From Paraburkholderia sp. SOS3 (GTDB lineage Bacteria > Pseudomonadota > Gammaproteobacteria > Burkholderiales > Burkholderiaceae), in contig NZ_CP018811.1 in assembly GCF_001922345.1 (NCBI RefSeq), positions 3,782,001 through 3,846,000 of the forward strand: a stretch of DNA of 64,000 bases, given 5' to 3'. Under the pieces are notes generated by a model. The model was given only the letters and a program-made list of their open reading frames with translations. It had not been told where the DNA came from and searched no databases. Position numbers and translations under genes: made by a program. Below are positions 55,584 to 63,633 of the stretch, one piece after another. Every line of letters starts with the position of its first letter. Within the stretch, counting starts at the first letter, position 1.

Positions 55584-55886
55584 ATGTCGGAAGTTAACAA
55601 GGAGAGATTGATGTCGGATATCAAGACAGTCCTCGCAGACGCTGAAGATCTGCTGAAGCAGGCCGCGAGCGCAACCGGCGAACGCGCTTCCGAACTCCGC
55701 GAATCCGCGTTGTCGCGGCTCAAACAGGCGAAGGAAAAAGCGGCGGATGTGCAGGTGGTCGTGGTCGAGAAAGGCAAGAAGGCAGCACGCGCGACCGACG
55801 ACTACGTCCACGAGCACCCCTGGACGTCGATTGGCATCGCGGTCGGCGCCGGCGTGCTGGTGGGCCTGCTGATCAATCGGAAGTAA
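55584..55886 (+). CDS. DUF883 / ElaB-YqjD-type membrane protein
   Basis: 100 residues; two possible starts each have a good Shine-Dalgarno (GGGAG before 55584; AAGGAG before 55611). A long charged coiled-coil helix (about residues 10-75, ADAEDLLKQAASATGERASE…KGKKAARATDDYV) is followed by HEHPWTSIGIAVGAGVLVGL and LINRK, one C-terminal membrane anchor. ElaB/YqjD proteins are inner-membrane, ribosome-associated stress proteins. It is first of a cluster with a YqjE-like and a DUF3318-like gene, the same combination as E. coli yqjD-yqjE-yqjK. Confidence 0.92.
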   Translation: MSEVNKERLMSDIKTVLADAEDLLKQAASATGERASELRESALSRLKQAKEKAADVQVVVVEKGKKAARATDDYVHEHPWTSIGIAVGAGVLVGLLINRK

Positions 55887-56206
55887 AGCAGGCAGTGGTG
55901 CCGTGACTGACCGTGCGGTTTCTTTGCGCGAGCTTTTGCACGAGGTTGTGCGTGCCAGTGTACGAGGCGCTGCGGTAAGTCGTATTTCCATCGGGCAAGG
56001 CGGCCGGCTAGCGTCAGACTTCTGACGCCTCTGGCCGGACACGTTTCAGATACGGCTGGTGCCCGCCGGACTTCAGTCCGGCGCGCCCCGGCCGGCTTTG
56101 AGTTCCGCGTGTGGGTTGAATGTGGGTTCAATGCGCAGCCTGTGCCACTTCCGATGTCCTTCCAGTCTGTTTCCGGTGCACTTCTACGGGGTAACGCGCT
56201 CACGTC
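55887..56206. other. Intergenic region with two strong hairpins
   Basis: 320 bases without a gene. At 56004-56038 an inner perfect stem GCGTCAGA-CT-TCTGACGC is enclosed by CCGGC/GGCCGG text. At 56065-56082 there is the palindrome GCCGGACTTCAGTCCGGC. Neither is followed by a T tract. They may be transcript-processing or REP-like elements between the two genes. Confidence 0.55.
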
Positions 56207-56599
56207 ATGACCACCGATACCCAATCACAGCGCTCGGACCGAAGCCCGCTGCGCCGCATTTTCAGCTCCGTCTTTTCGATCCTGCAGACCCGGCTCGAAC
56301 TGATCGGCATCGAGCTGGCAGAAGAAAAAGACCGTCTGCTCGCCGTGCTCTTTCTCGGCCTCGCGGCCATGATGCTCGCGATGATGTCGCTGATCGCACT
56401 AACCGCGCTCATTGCGATCGCGTTCTGGGACACGTACCGTTGGCAATCGCTCGCGGGTATTACGATTGTCTACGCAGTCGCCGCGCTGGTCTGCGGACTG
56501 CGCGCGCGCAGTAATTTGCATAACGCGCCGGCCGTGTTCGAAGCCACCATCCACGAGTTCGAAAAGGACCGCGAGATTTTCCGCAAACATTCGGAGTGA
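56207..56599 (+). CDS. YqjE-like phage-holin-family (Phage_holin_3_6) membrane protein
   Basis: 130 residues. An amphipathic N-terminal part (RRIFSSVFSILQTRLELIGI, EEKDRLLAVLFLGLAAMMLA) runs into two membrane spans (about residues 45-70 and 80-103). A charged helical tail follows (FEATIHEFEKDREIFRKHSE). It matches the chromosomal YqjE-type members of the 'phage holin 3_6' family, which accompany DUF883 proteins and are not phage lysis genes. It would reside in the inner membrane with the ElaB/YqjD-like partner. Confidence 0.9.
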   Translation: MTTDTQSQRSDRSPLRRIFSSVFSILQTRLELIGIELAEEKDRLLAVLFLGLAAMMLAMMSLIALTALIAIAFWDTYRWQSLAGITIVYAVAALVCGLRARSNLHNAPAVFEATIHEFEKDREIFRKHSE

Positions 56600-56698
56600 G
56601 CGGGCTGAGTGAGCGGGTGCTGCCGGCTGGATTGCCTCATTCCGTTGCCCGTTTCGAGCTGACGACTTCAACAATCTTTGACGCTTTATCGATACCTC

Positions 56699-57181
56699 AT
56701 GAGCCACGTCCATTCAGATAGCGCATTTCGCCGTCAGCATAAGGCGACGAAGGATCTGAGCACGCCGCAGTTGCGGGCGCTGCGCAAGGAACTGCTGATC
56801 GTGCGTGCGGACGTCGAGCGCATGGAACTCGCGCAGTCGACGCTCGAACTGCGCCAGGCGGTCATCCATTTCAGCTGGCTCAAATTCGTGCTGCCCGGCT
56901 TTGCAAGCATGCGCTGGGGCGCGCGCGGCGCCACCACGAAGGGCATTGGCGCGCTGATGAAGCAATATCCGCTCGTCAGTTCGCTGATGTCGTTGCTGCT
57001 CGCGAAGCCGCTGCGCACGAGCGTGGTGGCGAGCGCCAAGCCGGTGCTGAAGTGGGGCAGCGTGGCGCTTGCCGCATGGGAGGCTTACCGGATCTGGCAG
57101 CAGGTGCGACGCGAGACCGGCGGTGGCGCCGGCGGTGCGGGGAAGGATGTCGGCGGCAGCGCGCGGGTGTCGGGGCAGTGA
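56699..57181 (+). CDS. DUF3318-like (YqjK-type) protein
   Basis: 160 residues from the ATG at 56699. The N-terminus is charged and helical (LRALRKELLIVRADVERMEL, TLELRQAVIHFSWLKFVLPG). Two weakly hydrophobic segments follow (about residues 90-106 SSLMSLLLAKPLRTSVV and 115-130 WGSVALAAWEAYRIW), and then a Gly-rich tail (GGGAGGAGKDVGG). It completes the yqjD-yqjE-yqjK-like trio by position. Function is not known; a membrane-associated scaffold is plausible. Confidence 0.8.
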   Translation: MSHVHSDSAFRRQHKATKDLSTPQLRALRKELLIVRADVERMELAQSTLELRQAVIHFSWLKFVLPGFASMRWGARGATTKGIGALMKQYPLVSSLMSLLLAKPLRTSVVASAKPVLKWGSVALAAWEAYRIWQQVRRETGGGAGGAGKDVGGSARVSGQ

Positions 57182-57278
57182 GTGGCGTAAGGGTTGCGGT
57201 TACAGTCGCTGTCGCTGTGGCTGCTGCAACGTTTTGCCCCTCTATGCCGGTTCGGCGGTGTGTGTCGATAAAATCCGG

Positions 57279-57749
57279 CTAACGCGTGTTCCAGCACTGC
57301 GCGATATCGACGCCTGATATGCTGCCCTTACCAGGCGCCGCTCGATTCGCGCGCAAACCGGTCGCATCGAGCGCGAAAGTACCGCATGGGTCATCTCGCA
57401 TCGGCCCTGTATCGATGGGCGTCGCTTCCAGCGTATAGCCGCCGTTTGCGTCATCGGCTGACAACACCTGCAGCCGATAGACGGGCGTGCCGGACTGAGG
57501 CGCCTGATCGAAGCCTGGCGGCAATGCGACCGTGCTGCTGCCACGCAGCGCCGATTCAACATACTGCGCCGCGCGATAGAGTGCCGAGGTCGCATCCGTT
57601 CTGTGTCCGCGCGCGAGCTGCGCCCGGTACGACGGCAACGCGAATGCGGCGAGTACGGCGATGATCGCGAGCGCAATCACGAGTTCGAGTAGCGTGAAGG
57701 CGCCGGTGTGGTGCTTTGCGGCGTGGTGCTTCATGGAATAGCGCTTCAT
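57279..57749 (-). CDS. PilE-like type IV pilin
   Basis: 156 residues. A short leader is followed by HTGAFTLLELVIALAIIAVL, the hydrophobic N-terminal helix of type IV pilins with the conserved Glu. The globular part contains TDATSALYRAAQYVESALRG and two cysteines late (CGTFALDATG; AQCWNTR), which would close a D-loop as in PilE. It is the last gene of the fimT-pilV-pilW-pilX-pilE cluster, 67 bases after pilX. The leader end is TGA|FTLL rather than the usual Gly|Phe, discussed in the findings. Confidence 0.85.
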   Translation of the reverse strand: MKRYSMKHHAAKHHTGAFTLLELVIALAIIAVLAAFALPSYRAQLARGHRTDATSALYRAAQYVESALRGSSTVALPPGFDQAPQSGTPVYRLQVLSADDANGGYTLEATPIDTGPMRDDPCGTFALDATGLRANRAAPGKGSISGVDIAQCWNTR

Positions 57750-57816
57750 CCGGTCGATCCCGGCATCACAATGGTTCGAAAACAAATGGGGCGTCCGCTC
57801 AGTTTGCTCAGTCCGC

Positions 57817-58398
57817 TCAAAAGGGCCGAGCCACGATACGCCGCCAATGACGCTCGACGATGCCGTTGTCTACCACGAGCTGAAGCTGCAACCACGCCTG
57901 CGTATCGCGCGTGCGGCCGTAACCACGCGCGGTGAGCAGCCATGCGCTCGCGGCGGGACGCGTGGCGAGACGCCATGCCTCGACTGCGCATTGCGGAGGT
58001 TCGAACGAACCCGGCCACACGGCAATCGGAGCAAATGCGGCGGCGTTGAACGCGGCGGACACTTTCCACGCAGCGGGTTCGCCATTTACTGCAGCTTCGC
58101 GAGACAGCACTTCGCCCGCCGCAACACGTTGTGCGCACAACGTCAGCGCCGAATCCGCCGCATGAAACGCGACGAACTGGTCTTGCAAATTAGCCGCACC
58201 GCGGGCCGCCGCAACCGATGTCTCGAACCACGCGGCCGATGTAGCGAGCATCATCGACGACAGGATCAGGACGATCGGCAACGCCGCACCGCGATTGCGC
58301 GAGCGCCGGGGCGCATTGTCGCGTCGCGGAGCGCGCCCACCGCGCCGTACTGTGTAACGCTTCATCGCGAGCATCCGCTTCGGTCGGCCACGCATCAT
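57817..58398 (-). CDS. pilX: Minor pilin assembly protein PilX
   Basis: 193 residues; the start overlaps the pilW stop (ATGATG). A long basic leader (about 35 residues, many Arg) precedes NRGAALPIVLILSSMMLATS, the PilX N-terminal helix, which as in other PilX proteins lacks the Glu5 of major pilins. The rest contains LQDQFVAFHAADSALTLCAQ and the C-terminal RHWRRIVARPF. PilX is part of the pilus-priming minor pilin complex in the inner membrane and tip. Confidence 0.85.
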   Translation of the reverse strand: MMRGRPKRMLAMKRYTVRRGGRAPRRDNAPRRSRNRGAALPIVLILSSMMLATSAAWFETSVAAARGAANLQDQFVAFHAADSALTLCAQRVAAGEVLSREAAVNGEPAAWKVSAAFNAAAFAPIAVWPGSFEPPQCAVEAWRLATRPAASAWLLTARGYGRTRDTQAWLQLQLVVDNGIVERHWRRIVARPF

Positions 58399-59207
58399 GT
58401 TGCACCTCCACTGTTATTCCGGATCGCGACGCGCCGCCAGAACGCCTCACGAGCGCGCTTGTCCGGGCCCAATAACGACACGCCGTCGCAATCGACATAG
58501 CGACTCGGCGCGGCGTCGCGGGCGCCACGCACGAGCACGCAAACGTCGACCGCAACCACACTGCGCCATTGGGCGAGCGTGAGCGCGGACGCATCGAGCG
58601 CCGCGGGCGCGCCGGCCAGCCAATAGCGAAACCGCAACCGTTCGACGCCTTCGACGAGCGGCTGCGACGAACCCGCGCTGCCACTGCCCTCGCAGTAAAG
58701 TTCGGGCTCCCCCGTCGAGCCGCTTGCTCTCGCGTAAAAGCGGTTGACGACCGGTGCACCCGGCGCGTCGGCAAGCGTGTGCGCGAGCCCCTGGCCGAGG
58801 CAATCGGTCGGCTGCGCGGCGGCTGACGGCCACGTCGATACGTTGTCGGCGACATATCGGATCGCGATGCCATCCGAGCGGCTCGCGAGCGCTTCGCACG
58901 TGAGGCGATCGTCCGTTCCGGCCGGACGCGCAGACGAGCAGCCGAAGAGAGCGCCGGAGGCGAACAGCAGGGTCGCCGACGGGGAATCAGCAGGCGTGAA
59001 TCCGGCCATCTGCAATTGCAGCGCGATCATCGTGAGGGCCGTCACCCCGGCTTCGTGCATCTGCGCAGCATCGTTGGCGCGCACGAGAGCGAGCCGCTGC
59101 GACCGGTACAGCGATATCGCGCCCGCTGTCACGATCAGGCCGAGCGCCACCGCGATCGTCAGTTCGAGCAGCGTGTGCCCGCGGATGCGAAGAACCGATC
59201 GCATCAT
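58395..59207 (-). CDS. pilW: Minor pilin assembly protein PilW
   Basis: 270 residues; the start overlaps the pilV stop. The prepilin motif IRG|HTLLELTIAVALGLIVTA has the conserved Glu. The PilW body contains LYRSQRLALVRANDAAQMHE, LTMIALQLQMAGFTPADSPS and a Cys-rich globular part (CSSARPAG, LTCEALA, TDCLGQG, LYCEGSG). Its role is in the type IV pilus tip complex with PilV, PilX and FimT. Confidence 0.9.
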   Translation of the reverse strand: MMRSVLRIRGHTLLELTIAVALGLIVTAGAISLYRSQRLALVRANDAAQMHEAGVTALTMIALQLQMAGFTPADSPSATLLFASGALFGCSSARPAGTDDRLTCEALASRSDGIAIRYVADNVSTWPSAAAQPTDCLGQGLAHTLADAPGAPVVNRFYARASGSTGEPELYCEGSGSAGSSQPLVEGVERLRFRYWLAGAPAALDASALTLAQWRSVVAVDVCVLVRGARDAAPSRYVDCDGVSLLGPDKRAREAFWRRVAIRNNSGGAT

Positions 59208-59662
59208 TCGGCAAACGCAAGAACGACGCAGGCCGTGCCAGCCGGCACCGCGACATCGCCGCATGGCGGCGGCATGTCGATCACTTCGCCCGAACGCGAT
59301 GCACCGGCAAGCGTGTGCCACGTGACACGCGCCACCGATGTCCGATCGCCGCTGCCGCTCACCGACGCCTCGCCTTGCGGTAACAGATAGCCCGCTCGAG
59401 TACGCCATTGCACGAGCGCCGCGCTGCTGCGCGACGCACCGTGCATCGCTTCGACGAGCGCGTCTGCAACGAGCGCTGCGTGCTCACGCGCCGCCGCTGC
59501 TCGAGCATCGCGAATCATCCATAGTTGCGCGGCAATCAGACCGAGTGCGGTCACCGCGGTCAACACGACCGCAAGCATGACTTCGATCAGCGATTCGCCA
59601 CGAGTAAAAGCGGTGTGTGAACCGGCCTTCGAGGTTCGCAAGCGCAAGCGTGAGATCTTCAT
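59204..59662 (-). CDS. pilV: Minor pilin PilV
   Basis: 152 residues; the start overlaps the fimT stop (ATGA at 59662-59659). The prepilin motif TRG|ESLIEVMLAVVLTAVTAL is intact, followed by GLIAAQLWMIRDARAAAARE and HAALVADALVEAMHGA, usual for PilV. It ends …VVLAFAE. Second gene of the minor-pilin operon. Confidence 0.9.
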   Translation of the reverse strand: MKISRLRLRTSKAGSHTAFTRGESLIEVMLAVVLTAVTALGLIAAQLWMIRDARAAAAREHAALVADALVEAMHGASRSSAALVQWRTRAGYLLPQGEASVSGSGDRTSVARVTWHTLAGASRSGEVIDMPPPCGDVAVPAGTACVVLAFAE

Positions 59663-60219
59663 GCCGACGCCCCGCAAGCGCCCTCGGCGATACGCGCCCG
59701 TCCGCCGGCCGCAATCCGGATGCAACGGCGCCACGCGTTGCCTTGTGTCGCCTTCGACGAAACGCGCGGCGCGAGATCGAAGCTGCGAAAGCTGCCGATC
59801 GTCTGTCCCGCGGGCGGCGTAAACGTGAGATTCGTCGACGCGCCGGCGATGCTGACCGCCGCGAATTCCGGCTGCGCTCGCAGCGCGAACATGGCGCCCG
59901 CCCGTTCGATCATCACGGCCCAACCGCATGACCAGTCCACCGCGCCGGAGCGGCAGGCCTGCCCCGCGGCGAGACAGTGTCTCGCCGCGTCGATGCGGCA
60001 CACGGTAATGCGCACGCCCCGTCTGATCGCTTCGCTGCGTGCGTAAGCAAGGGTTGAGAGCAATGCATGGGCACGCGCCTCCACCTGATCGCGCATCTGC
60101 CATGCGACAAACGAAGGTGTCGCCATCGCTGCAAGCAGAGCCAGCAACGCGACCACCGCCAGCGTTTCGAGCAGCGTGAAGCCGCATCGTACGCATCTCG
60201 TCCAGCCATCGTTTCTCAT
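59659..60219 (-). CDS. fimT: Minor pilin FimT/FimU (GspH-type)
   Basis: 186 residues. The prepilin motif is RCG|FTLLETLAVVALLALLAA. The GspH/FimT domain has STLAYARSEAIRRGVRITVC and the cysteines CLAAGQACRSG / DWSCGWAVM, then FTPPAGQTIGSFRSFDL and RCIRIAAGGRARIAEG. It begins the operon. The upstream 313 bases presumably contain its promoter. Confidence 0.9.
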   Translation of the reverse strand: MRNDGWTRCVRCGFTLLETLAVVALLALLAAMATPSFVAWQMRDQVEARAHALLSTLAYARSEAIRRGVRITVCRIDAARHCLAAGQACRSGAVDWSCGWAVMIERAGAMFALRAQPEFAAVSIAGASTNLTFTPPAGQTIGSFRSFDLAPRVSSKATQGNAWRRCIRIAAGGRARIAEGACGASA

Positions 60220-60532
60220 CGTCAGCCTCCGTTGTCAGCAACGATGGCTGCGAATCTACCTTTGCTTCAGGGTGCTAACAATATGCCGAATGGCCAGGTA
60301 GCGCGCAAAGGCAAACGCACGCAACATTGCGTGTCTGTCGAACGCGGCACGACGGTAACGCATCGAAGAGACCCGACGCTCGGGAGGGGGAAGAATGCAG
60401 CAGATCGAACTGATAGCGGATGCGGTGGCGCACAGTGCCGGCGAGCATCCGGCCGCTTTCGCCTTGCCGCCGAAGCGGCCTGCCGGGCCGCGAACGGAAG
60501 GCCTGCGCGCTGCACCGTGGGTTGCAGCCCGA
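60220..60532. other. Intergenic region between nrdR and the pilin operon
   Basis: 313 bases, minus-strand genes on both sides. A short UUCG-type hairpin GCCGC-TTCG-GCGGC (minus strand, 60466-60479) without a T tract lies after nrdR and may stabilise or partly terminate its transcript. An A+T-richer patch at about 60275-60320 may hold the fimT promoter. No gene was recognised. Confidence 0.45.
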
Positions 60533-61024
60533 TCAGCGCTTGCGCCGGGGTTTGGGCGGACCGGGCGGCGAAGCCATGCGGCGAAACTCCTCGATCACGT
60601 CCTCGAACTCGGACACATCTTCGAAACGCCGGTAAACGGATGCGAAGCGCACATAGGCGATCGTGTCGAGCGCGCGCAACTCGTTCATCACGAGTTCGCC
60701 GAGCCGTTCGCTGCGCACCTCGCGCTCCCCGCTGCCGAGCAACTGATATTCGATGCGTGCAACGGCGGCGTCGATTGCGTCGGCTGCAACGGGCCGCTTG
60801 CGCAGCGCGAGCTTCATGCTCGAGACGATCTTGCGGCGGTCGAACTCGACGCGGCTACCGTCCTTCTTCACGACCGACGGCAGTGCGAGCTCGACGCGCT
60901 CGTAAGTGGTAAAGCGCTTGTCGCAAGCCGGACAACGGCGCCGCCGCCGGATGGCGGCGCCGTCTTCGGATACGCGGGAGTCGACGACCTGCGTATCGTC
61001 GTGCCGGCAGAACGGGCAGCGCAT
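60533..61024 (-). CDS. nrdR: Transcriptional repressor NrdR
   Basis: 163 residues. The zinc ribbon CPFC…CPAC is intact (residues 3-6 and 31-34: [31 protein letters not shown]). The ATP-cone domain follows (about 49-139, [20 protein letters not shown]). It represses ribonucleotide-reductase genes when dATP is bound. It lies 6 bases after glyA in the same direction, and the glyA-nrdR pair is common in betaproteobacteria. Confidence 0.97.
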   Translation of the reverse strand: MRCPFCRHDDTQVVDSRVSEDGAAIRRRRRCPACDKRFTTYERVELALPSVVKKDGSRVEFDRRKIVSSMKLALRKRPVAADAIDAAVARIEYQLLGSGEREVRSERLGELVMNELRALDTIAYVRFASVYRRFEDVSEFEDVIEEFRRMASPPGPPKPRRKR

Positions 61025-61030
61025 GGTCGG

Positions 61031-62278
61031 CTAGCGATAGACCGGGAAGCGCTTCGTCAGCTCGGCGACTTGCGCACGCACGCGCTCGATGGTGGCGGCG
61101 TCTTCCGGATTGTCGAGCACGTCGGCAATCAGGTTACCCACCACTTCGGCTTCCTTGACGCCGAAGCCGCGCGTTGTCATGGCGGGCGAACCGAGGCGAA
61201 TGCCGCTCGTCACGAATGGCTTTTCCGGGTCGTTCGGAATCGCGTTCTTGTTCACCGTGATATGCGCTGCGCCGAGCGCTGCTTCGGCCACCTTGCCGGT
61301 GATGTGCTTCGCACGCAGATCGACCAGCATCACGTGGCTCTCGGTGCGCCCCGAGACGATGCGCAGGCCGCGCTTCACAAGCGTTTCGGCAAGCACGCGG
61401 GCGTTCTCGACCACGCGCTGCTGATACTCCTTGAACTCCGGCGACAACGCTTCCTTGAACGCCACTGCCTTGGCGGCGATCACATGCATCAGCGGTCCGC
61501 CCTGGATGCCGGGGAAGATGGCCGAGTTGATCGGCTTCTCATATTCGGCCTTCATCAGGATCACGCCGCCGCGCGGGCCGCGCAGGCTCTTGTGCGTCGT
61601 GGTGGTGACGAAGTCGGCGTGCGGCACCGGGTTCGGATAGACGCCGGCGGCGACGAGACCTGCGTAATGCGCCATGTCGACCATCAGATACGCACCGACC
61701 GCCTTCGCGATTTTTGCGAGCCGCTCGAAGTCGATGCGCAGCGCGAACGCAGACGCGCCCGCGACGATAAGCTTCGGCTTGTGTTCGTGAGCAAGCTTCT
61801 CGGCCGCTTCGTAATCGATGTCTTCAGCCGCGTCGAGTCCGTAGCTCACGACGTTGAACCACTTGCCCGACATATTGACGGGCGAGCCGTGCGTCAGGTG
61901 GCCGCCATGCGCGAGGCTCATACCCATGATCGTGTCGCCGGGCTTGAGCATGGCGAAGAACACACCCTGATTCGCCTGCGAGCCCGAGTTCGGCTGCACG
62001 TTCGCCGCCTCGGCGCCGAACAGCTGTTTGACGCGGTCGATCGCGAGCTGCTCGACGATATCGACATACTCGCAACCGCCGTAATAGCGCTTGCCCGGAT
62101 ACCCTTCCGCGTACTTGTTCGTGAGCTGCGAGCCTTGCGCGGCCATCACGGCCGGGCTCGTATAGTTCTCCGACGCGATCAGCTCGATGTGTTCTTCCTG
62201 GCGATGGTTTTCCTGCTCGATCGCCTGCCAGACTTCCGGGTCGACGTTCGCAATGGTGCTTTGGGCTTTATCAAACAT
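61031..62278 (-). CDS. glyA: Serine hydroxymethyltransferase
   Basis: 415 residues from the ATG at 62278 ([20 protein letters not shown]). Hallmarks are [40 protein letters not shown] and [18 protein letters not shown], with the PLP lysine in [17 protein letters not shown]. It converts serine and tetrahydrofolate to glycine and 5,10-methylene-THF. A ZTP riboswitch lies in its 5' leader, which links expression to purine/folate one-carbon status. First gene of the glyA-nrdR transcript. Confidence 0.98.
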   Translation of the reverse strand: MFDKAQSTIANVDPEVWQAIEQENHRQEEHIELIASENYTSPAVMAAQGSQLTNKYAEGYPGKRYYGGCEYVDIVEQLAIDRVKQLFGAEAANVQPNSGSQANQGVFFAMLKPGDTIMGMSLAHGGHLTHGSPVNMSGKWFNVVSYGLDAAEDIDYEAAEKLAHEHKPKLIVAGASAFALRIDFERLAKIAKAVGAYLMVDMAHYAGLVAAGVYPNPVPHADFVTTTTHKSLRGPRGGVILMKAEYEKPINSAIFPGIQGGPLMHVIAAKAVAFKEALSPEFKEYQQRVVENARVLAETLVKRGLRIVSGRTESHVMLVDLRAKHITGKVAEAALGAAHITVNKNAIPNDPEKPFVTSGIRLGSPAMTTRGFGVKEAEVVGNLIADVLDNPEDAATIERVRAQVAELTKRFPVYR

Positions 62279-62505
62279 GTGCGTTCCGTTGAGAATGTTC
62301 GGTTGACCGTGATTCCGCACGTGCATATGCGTTCGATCTTGCGCATAACAGCATACAAAGCGGCACGCGAGAGGCGTGCGCAAAGCGCGCAAGCTCACGC
62401 GCGGTGCGGCAGGAAACTGGAAGCCTGGATATGCGGACTGCAGAGGCGCCGCACACGCGAGGCAGGCCAGCGACCGGCAGCACGAAGGATCGCGCGCGGA
62501 TCACA

Positions 62506-62600
62506 GCTGCCCAGGCGAACGGCAAAACGGAGCCCCGCGCTTCACGGTGGGTTGTTCCACCTTGAACCCGTAGGGTTCTATCGCCAGTCACGCAGGGATG
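62506..62600 (-). ncRNA. ZTP (pfl) riboswitch in the glyA leader
   Basis: On the minus strand the leader reads CTGCGTGACTGGCG (62595-62582), then a small hairpin GAACCC-TAC-GGGTTC and the stem-loop GGTGG-AACAACC-CACC, then GAAGCG and a GGGGCTCC segment. It closes with GCCGTTCGCCTGGGCAG (62523-62507). The two diagnostic blocks GUGACUGGCG and CGCCUGGGC, with the G-rich stem-loop between them, are those of ZTP riboswitches, whose known targets include glyA. It ends about 230 bases before the start codon, leaving room for an expression platform. Assigned by eye, not by covariance search. Confidence 0.88.
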
Positions 62601-62608
62601 AGCGCGTT

Positions 62609-62637
62609 AGTTTATTGGAAGCGCATCGAATAGGCAA
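62609..62637 (-). promoter_or_regulatory. Sigma-70-type promoter of glyA
   Basis: On the minus strand TTGCCT (62637-62632) and TAAACT (62614-62609) are separated by exactly 17 bases. The predicted transcript start (about 62602) is immediately before the riboswitch 5' end, so the two calls support each other. Confidence 0.7.
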
Positions 62638-62815
62638 CCAGCCCCACGGCGCCTGCAGTGATGCAAAAAAGCCTGACGAATTCGCTACTTGCGCCCACTT
62701 CGCGGCGCCCGGCACGAGATCCGGCGGCCCGCCCGATCCGGCCGCCGCGGCGCGGTTGATCGGGCGCCGCAATGGAAGTAGGCTTGTCGCCTTTCTCAAC
62801 CCAACGGAAACTGGA
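62638..62815. other. Divergent upstream region of the short-chain dehydrogenase
   Basis: 180 bases between the glyA promoter and the next plus-strand gene. No coding frame or RNA motif was recognised. ACGGAAACTGGA provides only a weak ribosome-binding site for the gene at 62816. Confidence 0.4.
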
Positions 62816-63562
62816 ATGATCGTCTTTGTCACCGGGGCGTCTGCCGGATTCGGCGCTGCCATCGCGCGTGCTTTTGTCAAAGGCGGCCATCGCGTCGTCG
62901 CGACCGCGCGCCGCAAGGACCGCCTCGACGCCCTCGCCCGCGAACTCGGCGAGAACCTGCTGCCGCTGCAGCTCGACGTGCGCGACCGCGCGGCTATTCA
63001 GGCGCTGTCGGCCGCGCTGCCCGACGGCTTCGCCGCGGTCGACGTGCTCGTCAACAACGCGGGACTCGCGCTCGGGCTCGCGCCGGCCCACAGGGCCGAT
63101 CTGGACGACTGGGAAACGATGATCGATACGAACTGCAAAGGCCTCGTGCAAGTGACGCGCGCGCTGCTGCCGGGCATGGTCGCGCGCAACCGCGGCCACG
63201 TGATCAACCTGGGTTCGGTCGCAAGCAGCTGGCCGTATGCCGGCGGCAATGTGTACGGCGCGACCAAGGCGTTCGTTGCGCAATTCAGCCTGAATCTGCG
63301 CGCGGATCTGACCGGCACCGCGGTGCGCGTGACCGACATCCAGCCGGGCCTGTGCGGTGGCACCGAATTCTCGAACGTGCGCTTTCGCGGCGACGACGCG
63401 AAGGCCGCGGGCATCTACAAGGACATGCAGCCGCTCACGGCCGAAGACATCGCCGAATCGATCTTCTGGGTCGCCACGCGCCCGGCGCATGTGAACATCA
63501 ATTCGATCGAATTGATGCCGGTTGCGCAGTCGTTCGCCGGCCTGTCGGTTCATCGCGGCTGA
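62816..63562 (+). CDS. Short-chain dehydrogenase/reductase (YdfG-like)
   Basis: 248 residues. The Rossmann motif is VTGASAGFGAAIARAFVKGG, the NNAG motif is VDVLVNNAGLALGLAPAH, and the catalytic Ser-Tyr-Lys lies in NLGSVASSWPYAGGNVYGATK. RRKDRLDALARELG suggests NADP preference. The middle and C-terminal blocks (IQPGLCGGTEFSNVRF, TAEDIAESIFWVATRPAHVN, SIELMPVAQSFAGLSVHR) closely follow YdfG, the NADP-dependent 3-hydroxy acid (serine/malonic semialdehyde) dehydrogenase. It diverges from glyA. Confidence 0.92.
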   Translation: MIVFVTGASAGFGAAIARAFVKGGHRVVATARRKDRLDALARELGENLLPLQLDVRDRAAIQALSAALPDGFAAVDVLVNNAGLALGLAPAHRADLDDWETMIDTNCKGLVQVTRALLPGMVARNRGHVINLGSVASSWPYAGGNVYGATKAFVAQFSLNLRADLTGTAVRVTDIQPGLCGGTEFSNVRFRGDDAKAAGIYKDMQPLTAEDIAESIFWVATRPAHVNINSIELMPVAQSFAGLSVHRG

Positions 63563-63633
63563 GCATGCCCGGAGCGGGAAAAGTGAATGAAACCAGTGCC
63601 AAAAAAGCAGGCAGCCCGTCAGGTTCCGGTAAA

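Noticed and set aside
56207..56599. Prophage holin gene
   Set aside because: Although the family name contains 'phage holin', the neighbours are DUF883 and DUF3318-like genes, the standard chromosomal yqjD-yqjE-yqjK setting, and no lysis genes are nearby.
62540..62590. 6S-RNA-like text CACCTTGAACC on the plus strand
   Set aside because: The resemblance is limited to a short stretch. The minus strand of the same bases contains both conserved ZTP riboswitch blocks and a promoter aimed at glyA, which explains the sequence better.
60395..63562. 1055-codon plus-strand open frame covering nrdR and glyA
   Set aside because: It is antisense to two certain genes. Only its last 248 codons (from 62816) form a real gene, the short-chain dehydrogenase in the same frame.
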